From Ramlibacter sp. (GTDB taxonomy: Bacteria > Pseudomonadota > Gammaproteobacteria > Burkholderiales > Burkholderiaceae_C): 38,449 bases of DNA. Of this stretch, positions 32,754 to 38,449 are shown in pieces; within the stretch, counting starts at the first letter, position 1; every line of letters starts with the position of its first letter. A model generated the notes under the pieces. That model was not told where the DNA came from. It worked only from the letters and a program-made list of their open reading frames with translations, and did no database searches. The stretch is from positions 1-38,449 of the forward strand of contig NZ_JACCWG010000003.1 in the NCBI RefSeq assembly GCF_013697775.1, read 5' to 3'. Position numbers and translations under genes: made by a program.

Positions 32754-35076
32754 ACTCGCTGCGGCCGGGAGCGAGGATTTCCCGCTGTCCGCGCGCGTTC
32801 ATGGCGCTGACCATTCCGGCCTTCTCCATCGCTTCGAGCAGGTTGGCCGCCTTGTTGTAGCCGATCGACAGGTGCCGCTGCACCAGCGAGATGCTGGCCT
32901 TGTTGTTCTTCAGCACGATTTCCACGGCGCGGTCGTACATCGGGTCGCCTTCGCCGCCGCCCTCCCCTGCGCCGCCACCAGGCGCGCCATCGTCGCCATC
33001 GACGGTGCCGCCTTCCAGCACGCCCTCGATGTAGTTGGGCGCGCCGCCCTGCTGCTTGAGGTAGCCCACGACACGGTGCACTTCCTCGTCGCTGACGAAC
33101 GCGCCGTGCACGCGCACCGGATAACCGGTGCCGCTGGGCATGTAGAGCATGTCGCCCATGCCGAGCAGTGCTTCGGCGCCCATCTGGTCGAGGATGGTGC
33201 GGCTGTCGATCTTGCTGGACACCTGGAACGCAATGCGCGTGGGAATGTTCGCCTTGATCAGGCCGGTGATCACGTCCACGCTGGGCCGCTGCGTCGCCAG
33301 CACCAGGTGGATGCCGGCGGCGCGTGCCTTCTGCGCCAGCCGCGCGATCAGCTCCTCGATCTTCTTTCCGACCACCATCATCAGGTCGGCCAGCTCGTCG
33401 ATGACCACCACGATGTAGGGCAGCTTCTCCAGCGGCTCGGGCGCGTCGGGCGTGAGCGAGAACGGGTTGTAGAGGAACTCGCCCCGCCCCTTGGCCTCGT
33501 CGATCTTGACGTTGTAGCCGGCCAGGTTGCGCACGCCCAGCTTGCTCATCAGCTTGTAGCGCCGCTCCATCTCCATCACGCACCAGTTCAGGCCGTTGGC
33601 CGCCTGGCGCATGTCGGTCACCACCGGCGCCAGCAGGTGCGGAATGCCCTCGTAGACCGACATCTCCAGCATCTTCGGATCGATCATCAGCAGGCGCACG
33701 TCGCGCGCCTCGGCCTTGTACAGCAGGCTCAGGATCATCGCGTTGATGCCGACCGACTTGCCCGAGCCGGTGGTGCCGGCCACCAGCACGTGCGGCATCT
33801 TTGCCAGGTCCGCCACCACGGGGTTGCCGACGATGTCCTTGCCCAGGCCGATGGTCAGCAGCGACTTGGCCTCGTTGTAGGCCTGCGAACCGAGGATCTC
33901 CGACAGGCGGATCGACTGCCGCTTGGCGTTGGGCAGTTCCAGCGCCATGAAGTTCTTGCCCGGAATGGTTTCGATCACGCGGATCGACACCAGGCTCAGG
34001 CTGCGCGCCAGGTCCCTGGCCAGGTTGACGACCTGCGAGCCCTTCACGCCCGTGGCCGGCTCGATCTCGTAGCGGGTGATCACAGGCCCCGGCGCGGCGG
34101 CGACCACGCGCACCTCCACGCCGAAATCCTTGAGCTTCTTCTCGATCAGCCGCGAGGTCATCTCCAGCGTCTCGGACGACACGGTTTCCTGCCGACCCAT
34201 GGAACCGTCCAGCAGGTCCACCTGCGGCAGCTTGCTGTCGGGCAGCTCCACGAAGAGCGGCTTTTGCCGCTCCTTGGCCACGCGGGGGCTCTTGGGGACG
34301 TCCATCACCTCGGGCTCGATCATCACCGGCAGCGGCGGCATCTCCTCGGCTTCCTCGCGCTCTTCCAGCACGGTCTCCTCGCGCTCGCGCGCCGCCTGCT
34401 GGCCCAGGGCCACGTCTTCGGCGATCTCGCGCTTCTCGCGCCGCGCGACGACGAAGCCTTCGAGGGCGCCGCCCAGGCGTTCGGCCACATGGCTCCAGGA
34501 AAATCGGAACACCACCGCGGCAGCGAGCACCAGCAAGGTGATGGCAACCAAGCCGGAGCCGGTGAAGCCCAGCCACTTCACCGCGGCCGGCCCGACGAAC
34601 TCGCCCAAGGCGCCGCCGGCATGGTCGGGCAGGCGCGCCTCCAGGCGGTACAGGCGCGACCACTCCAGTGCGGTGCTCGCCGCCAGCAGCACGGCCAGCG
34701 CCGCCCAGAACGCAAGGCGGCCACGCAGCAGGCCACCCACCGCCCGCGGCTCGCCGCGCAGCCAGCGCGCCAGCACTTCCATCCAGGAACGCAGCCCCGC
34801 CGCGAAGCACCACCACACCGAGTAGCCCAGCAGGAAATAGCTGCCGTCGGAAATCCAGGCGCCCAGGCGGCCGCCCCAGTTGCGCAACGGTGCGCCGATA
34901 CCGGAGGTCGAGAACGCGGGGTCCTGCGGCGAATAGCTCAGCATGGCGAGCAGCCAGAACACCATGGCGGCCAGGCCGGCCACCAAGGCGAGTTCGTGCA
35001 GGAAACGGACCGTGCCGGCGCGGGGGCCTGGCAAAGCGGGAGCGGGTTGTGTGAGCGTGTGCAGCAAATACGTCAT
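32752..35076 (-). CDS. ftsK: FtsK/SpoIIIE-type DNA translocase
   Basis: A 774-residue inner-membrane ATPase that pumps chromosomal DNA at the division septum. Four hydrophobic N-terminal spans (e.g. [66 protein letters not shown]) precede a short acidic linker ([16 protein letters not shown]) and the motor: Walker [12 protein letters not shown], Walker B region [24 protein letters not shown], and [14 protein letters not shown] winged-helix gamma domain ends the protein ([28 protein letters not shown]), which reads KOPS-type sequences in the family. The linker is far shorter than in E. coli FtsK. Start at 35076 ([10 protein letters not shown]). Confidence 0.96.
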   Translation of the reverse strand: MTYLLHTLTQPAPALPGPRAGTVRFLHELALVAGLAAMVFWLLAMLSYSPQDPAFSTSGIGAPLRNWGGRLGAWISDGSYFLLGYSVWWCFAAGLRSWMEVLARWLRGEPRAVGGLLRGRLAFWAALAVLLAASTALEWSRLYRLEARLPDHAGGALGEFVGPAAVKWLGFTGSGLVAITLLVLAAAVVFRFSWSHVAERLGGALEGFVVARREKREIAEDVALGQQAAREREETVLEEREEAEEMPPLPVMIEPEVMDVPKSPRVAKERQKPLFVELPDSKLPQVDLLDGSMGRQETVSSETLEMTSRLIEKKLKDFGVEVRVVAAAPGPVITRYEIEPATGVKGSQVVNLARDLARSLSLVSIRVIETIPGKNFMALELPNAKRQSIRLSEILGSQAYNEAKSLLTIGLGKDIVGNPVVADLAKMPHVLVAGTTGSGKSVGINAMILSLLYKAEARDVRLLMIDPKMLEMSVYEGIPHLLAPVVTDMRQAANGLNWCVMEMERRYKLMSKLGVRNLAGYNVKIDEAKGRGEFLYNPFSLTPDAPEPLEKLPYIVVVIDELADLMMVVGKKIEELIARLAQKARAAGIHLVLATQRPSVDVITGLIKANIPTRIAFQVSSKIDSRTILDQMGAEALLGMGDMLYMPSGTGYPVRVHGAFVSDEEVHRVVGYLKQQGGAPNYIEGVLEGGTVDGDDGAPGGGAGEGGGEGDPMYDRAVEIVLKNNKASISLVQRHLSIGYNKAANLLEAMEKAGMVSAMNARGQREILAPGRSE

Positions 35077-35134
35077 TGCGCCGGCAAGCTTAGCGCAAGG
35101 GCCGCGAGCAGCGCAGCAGTTACACGGCGCCGGC

Positions 35135-35809
35135 TCAACCCAGCGTGGTCAGCCGGTCCTTCACCAGCATCGAGCCGTCCTCGCGGGTCTCGATGAAGCC
35201 GCGGTCTTCCAGGTCTTTCATGACGCGGCTGACCATCTCGCGCGACGCACCCACCATCTTGGCGATGTCCTGGCGCGAGATGCGGTCGCGGATCGTCAAC
35301 TGGCCTTCGCGGTCGGGCTGCGCGAACTCCAGCAGCGCACGCGCAACGCGGCCGTAGACGTCCATCAGCGCCAGCGATTCGATCTTGCGGTCTGCCTGGC
35401 GCAGGCGCTGCACCAGGCCCTTCATGATGGCGTAGGCCATCGAGCTGTTCTCGGGCAGGCAGCGCGCGAACTCGGCGCGGCCCAAGGTCAGCATGTCGGT
35501 CTGCACCTCGGCGCGGCAGGTGGCCGAGTGCGGCTCGTTGTCGATCAGGCTCATCTCGCCGATGTAATCGCCCGGCTGCAGCGTTGCCAGGATCACTTCA
35601 CGGCCGCGCTTGTCGGAGGTGACGACACGCACCCGGCCGGTGAGGATGATGAACAGGGTGTTGGACTTTTCGCCCTGCTCGACGATGACCTCGCCCCGTT
35701 TGCAGCGGCGCTTGATCACCGCATCGGCCACCGCTTCCGCCTGTGCCGCGGTCAGCAGCGCGAACAGCGGCACGCGGCGGATCAGTTCGAGGTTTGACAG
35801 CATCGACAT
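35135..35809 (-). CDS. Crp/Fnr-family transcriptional regulator
   Basis: A 224-residue regulator. The cyclic-nucleotide-binding-like domain spans about residues 15-125 ([49 protein letters not shown]), with a PHSAT variant of the E. coli PRSAT nucleotide pocket, so cAMP binding is possible but not assured. The C-terminal winged helix-turn-helix reads [27 protein letters not shown]. It lacks the Fnr N-terminal Cys cluster. Start at 35809. It lies between ftsK and the divergent trxB; the target genes are unknown. Confidence 0.93.
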   Translation of the reverse strand: MSMLSNLELIRRVPLFALLTAAQAEAVADAVIKRRCKRGEVIVEQGEKSNTLFIILTGRVRVVTSDKRGREVILATLQPGDYIGEMSLIDNEPHSATCRAEVQTDMLTLGRAEFARCLPENSSMAYAIMKGLVQRLRQADRKIESLALMDVYGRVARALLEFAQPDREGQLTIRDRISRQDIAKMVGASREMVSRVMKDLEDRGFIETREDGSMLVKDRLTTLG

Positions 35810-35875
35810 CGTCTTTGGATCCCTTCAACAACGGGGCTCATTCGAAGCAGCCCGGCCGCCTTTGCAATGCGTTCT

Positions 35876-35881
35876 TACAAT
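35876..35881 (+). promoter_or_regulatory. -10 candidate for trxB
   Basis: TACAAT in the Crp-trxB intergenic region, with a predicted start near 35888 and a leader of about 107 nt. No -35 match is evident 17 bp upstream. TTGACA at 35890-35895 is a perfect -35 hexamer, but no -10 follows at the right distance. Confidence 0.35.
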
Positions 35882-35928
35882 CGCCTCGATTGACAGGCCG
35901 CAATGGACCGGGCGCTCGGTGCGATTGA

Positions 35929-36948
<1,020 letters not shown>

Positions 36949-36955
36949 AGCAGCC

Positions 36956-37060
36956 TATAATCCAGGGCTTTGCTGAATTCCTGCTTCGGACATTCAGCCG
37001 GATTACCGCCCCCGTCAGGGCGAGGTGAGCCCAGCATTCGGAGCAAACACAAGCGTTTGC
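36956..37060 (+). promoter_or_regulatory. rpmB-rpmG promoter (TATAAT) and structured leader
   Basis: A perfect -10 TATAAT at 36956-36961 starts 8 bp after the trxB stop. The -35 position is poor (AACAGG-like). The predicted leader is about 125 nt, unusually long for the short ribosomal operon, and contains CCCCCGTCAGGG-type pairing and the small hairpin GCAAAC/GTTTGC (37043-37060). Autoregulatory leader function is inference. Confidence 0.55.
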
Positions 37061-37091
37061 GGTGAGTGCCGGGCGTTTAGGAGAGTGCTGA

Positions 37092-37325
37092 ATGGCACGC
37101 GTCTGCGAAGTCACGGGCAAGGGCCCGATGGTCGGGAACAACGTTTCCCACGCCAACAACAAAACCAAGCGCCGGTTCCTGCCGAACCTGCAATACCGCC
37201 GCTTCTGGGTCGAGACCGAAAACCGCTGGGTGCGCCTGCGTGTTTCAAGCGCCGCGCTGCGGCTGATCGACAAGAAGGGCATCGACACCGTGCTGGCCGA
37301 CATGCGCGCCCGCGGCCAAGCCTAA
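37092..37325 (+). CDS. rpmB: Ribosomal protein bL28
   Basis: A 77-residue 50S subunit protein. [34 protein letters not shown] is the family start, and [25 protein letters not shown] the end. It has the single Cys of the zinc-free form. AGGAGAG lies 6-7 bp before the ATG. It is followed by rpmG after 21 bp, the standard rpmBG operon. Confidence 0.97.
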   Translation: MARVCEVTGKGPMVGNNVSHANNKTKRRFLPNLQYRRFWVETENRWVRLRVSSAALRLIDKKGIDTVLADMRARGQA

Positions 37326-37346
37326 CCCCCCTGAAGGAACACGATC

Positions 37347-37517
37347 ATGGCAAGCAAAGGCGGACGCGAGAAGATCAAGCTGGAGTCCACGGCGGGCACC
37401 GGGCACTTCTACACCACGAGCAAGAACAAGAAGACGATGCCTGAAAAGATGTCGATCATGAAGTTCGACCCCAAGGCACGCAAGCACGTGGAATACAAGG
37501 AAATGAAGCTGAAGTAA
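37347..37517 (+). CDS. rpmG: Ribosomal protein bL33
   Basis: A 56-residue 50S protein ([20 protein letters not shown]...) that is too short for the ORF track. It contains the [16 protein letters not shown] and [19 protein letters not shown] blocks of bL33 and no Cys, so it is the zinc-independent form. GAAGGAAC precedes the ATG as ribosome-binding site. It ends just before a strong terminator. Confidence 0.97.
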   Translation: MASKGGREKIKLESTAGTGHFYTTSKNKKTMPEKMSIMKFDPKARKHVEYKEMKLK

Positions 37518-37530
37518 TCAGCTGCATTCA

Positions 37531-37569
37531 CCAAAGAAAAAGCCCCGCAATGCGGGGCTTTTTCTTTGG
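37531..37569. terminator. Bidirectional intrinsic terminator after rpmG
   Basis: CCAAAGAAAAAGCCCCGCA and TGCGGGGCTTTTTCTTTGG are perfect 19-bp arms with a one-base centre; the effective loop is CGCAATGCG. A-tract and T-tract flank a GC core on both strands, so it can stop rpmBG from the left and the desaturase gene from the right. Confidence 0.95.
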
Positions 37570-37580
37570 TCCGACCAGGC

Positions 37581-38449
37581 TTAGGCGTGCGCGGACCTGA
37601 GCTTCAGCGAGAACTGCCGCAGGGCCTCGATCCCGCTTTCTTCGGCGCGGCGGCACCAGGCCTGCAGGTCGGCGGCGAGCTGCTCGCGCGACTGCGAGGT
37701 GTTGAGCCACATCTGGCGCAGCTCTTCGCGCATGGTGACCATCTTGTCGAGCGCCGGATGGGCAGCGCGCGCCTGGGCAAGCTGCGTGCGCGCAGCGGCG
37801 GGCACGCGGTCCTCGTCGCGGTGCAGCCAACGCTTGGCCGACTTGAGCATCGAGAGATCCTGGCCATGCGCCTTGAGCGCCGCGATTTCGGCCGTGCAGG
37901 CACGGCGCATCTCGCGGCCGTAGCCCGCCATCACCTCGTAGCGGTTGGCGATCAGCGCCTCCAGCGTCTTCTCGTCGGCCACCGGCTTGATGGCCCCCAG
38001 GCGCAGCTTGGGCGGCACCTTCTTGACCGTGGCCCAGCCCAGCGTCTCGAACACGCGGATGTAGAACCAGCCGATGTCGAACTCGTAGCGCTTCACCGAG
38101 AACTTGGCAGCGGTCGGGTAGGTGTGGTGGTTGTTGTGCAGCTCTTCGCCGCCGATGATGATGCCCCAGGGCGAGATGTTGGTGCTGGCATCCGGCGCCT
38201 CGAAGTTGCGGTAGCCCCAGTAGTGGCCGATGCCGTTGATGATGCCCGTGGCCATCACCGGAATCCATGCCATCTGCACGGCCCAGACAGCCAGGCCGAT
38301 CGCGCCGAACAGGCTCACGTTCAGGATCAGCATCAGGCCCACGCCCTGCCACGAAAAACGTGTGTAAAGGTTGCGCTCGATCCAGTCGTCGGGCGTGCCT
38401 GCACCGTACTTGACCATGGTTTCCGCGTTGCGCGACTCGGCGCGGTACA
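37581..38449 (-). CDS. Fatty acid (acyl-CoA/acyl-lipid) desaturase, C-terminal part (5' end outside window)
   Basis: The minus-strand frame has no start in the window: it continues past the ATG at 38417 (VKYGAGTPDD) through YRAESRNAET to the window edge, so 289 codons are visible. The third histidine box is EELHNNHHTYPTAAKF, and NGIGHYWGYRNFEAPDAS supplies the preceding conserved His. Hydrophobic spans GLMLILNVSLFGAIGLAVWAV and WIPVMATGIINGIGH fit an inner-membrane di-iron desaturase. The first histidine boxes lie beyond the edge. After the catalytic domain there is a C-terminal helical tail of about 130 residues with charged repeats (RREELRQMWLNTSQSREQLAADL). Likely introduces a Delta9-type double bond. 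Confidence 0.9.
   Translation of the reverse strand, partial: YRAESRNAETMVKYGAGTPDDWIERNLYTRFSWQGVGLMLILNVSLFGAIGLAVWAVQMAWIPVMATGIINGIGHYWGYRNFEAPDASTNISPWGIIIGGEELHNNHHTYPTAAKFSVKRYEFDIGWFYIRVFETLGWATVKKVPPKLRLGAIKPVADEKTLEALIANRYEVMAGYGREMRRACTAEIAALKAHGQDLSMLKSAKRWLHRDEDRVPAAARTQLAQARAAHPALDKMVTMREELRQMWLNTSQSREQLAADLQAWCRRAEESGIEALRQFSLKLRSAHA

Noticed and set aside
32538-32810. 90-residue ORF inside the lolA-ftsK palindromic gap
   Set aside because: It runs through the repeats and into ftsK antisense; composition is not coding-like.

Overview
The window is an ordinary stretch of chromosome from a GC-rich betaproteobacterium, almost certainly order Burkholderiales and probably Comamonadaceae (Ramlibacter/Variovorax-like). 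The reasons are the very high GC content, the Bug-type periplasmic binding protein, the ubiE/DUF971/HIT neighbourhood next to a DUF3683-type FAD/Fe-S oxidoreductase, the CDP-6-deoxyglucoseen-reductase-like flavoprotein, and a dense housekeeping layout. The genus is inferred from protein character, not from a search. I see no prophage, insertion sequence, CRISPR array, plasmid function or clear genomic island.

Layout. Positions 1-5767 (minus strand) hold a Tim44-like membrane protein (partial), ubiE, a DUF971 protein, a HIT protein and a 1309-residue oxidase that joins a glycolate/D-lactate-type flavin domain to two 4Fe-4S clusters and CCG domains. A palindromic repeat sits in frame inside that gene. 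Positions 5896-10889 (plus) are a canonical ugpBAECQ operon for glycerol-3-phosphate/glycerophosphodiester uptake, with a long hairpin between ugpE and ugpC. Positions 10902-13365 (minus) are a compact rubrerythrin / heterodisulfide-reductase-like Fe-S protein / DUF3501 operon. It is preceded by a 37-bp dyad with OxyR-box geometry placed directly against a -35 element, and it is the best candidate here for an uncharacterised system. Diverging from it (13546-16168) is an operon of a VOC protein, an FAD aromatic hydroxylase and a 64-residue DUF2783 protein, behind two TTAC-N6-GTAA dyads.

Positions 16170-26541 hold valS with a structured leader; a 2-hydroxyacid-dehydrogenase-like protein that has lost its catalytic His; galU; a tightly coupled cysM-nudix-tusA operon; tRNA-Leu(CAA); an atypical SDR; a 2Fe-2S flavin reductase; a His-rich secreted protein; and an orphan Bug binding protein. 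Positions 26555-30295 (minus) are livHMGF, a branched-chain amino-acid ABC transporter without its binding-protein gene, starting with an intrinsic-terminator hairpin at the likely transcript start. Positions 30459-35809 (minus) are rarA, lolA, ftsK and a Crp/Fnr regulator. The lolA-ftsK gap (about 315 bp) is packed with perfect hairpins and an inverted pair of REP-like palindromes. Positions 35876-38449 contain trxB, rpmB-rpmG with a strong bidirectional terminator, and a partial fatty acid desaturase.

In functional terms the window combines core functions (quinone biosynthesis, translation, cell division, outer-membrane lipoprotein transport, cysteine synthesis, thioredoxin reduction) with nutrient uptake (ugp, liv, Bug) and two less-understood redox modules. 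Positions and motifs were read from the supplied sequence; family names come from recognition of motifs without database searches.
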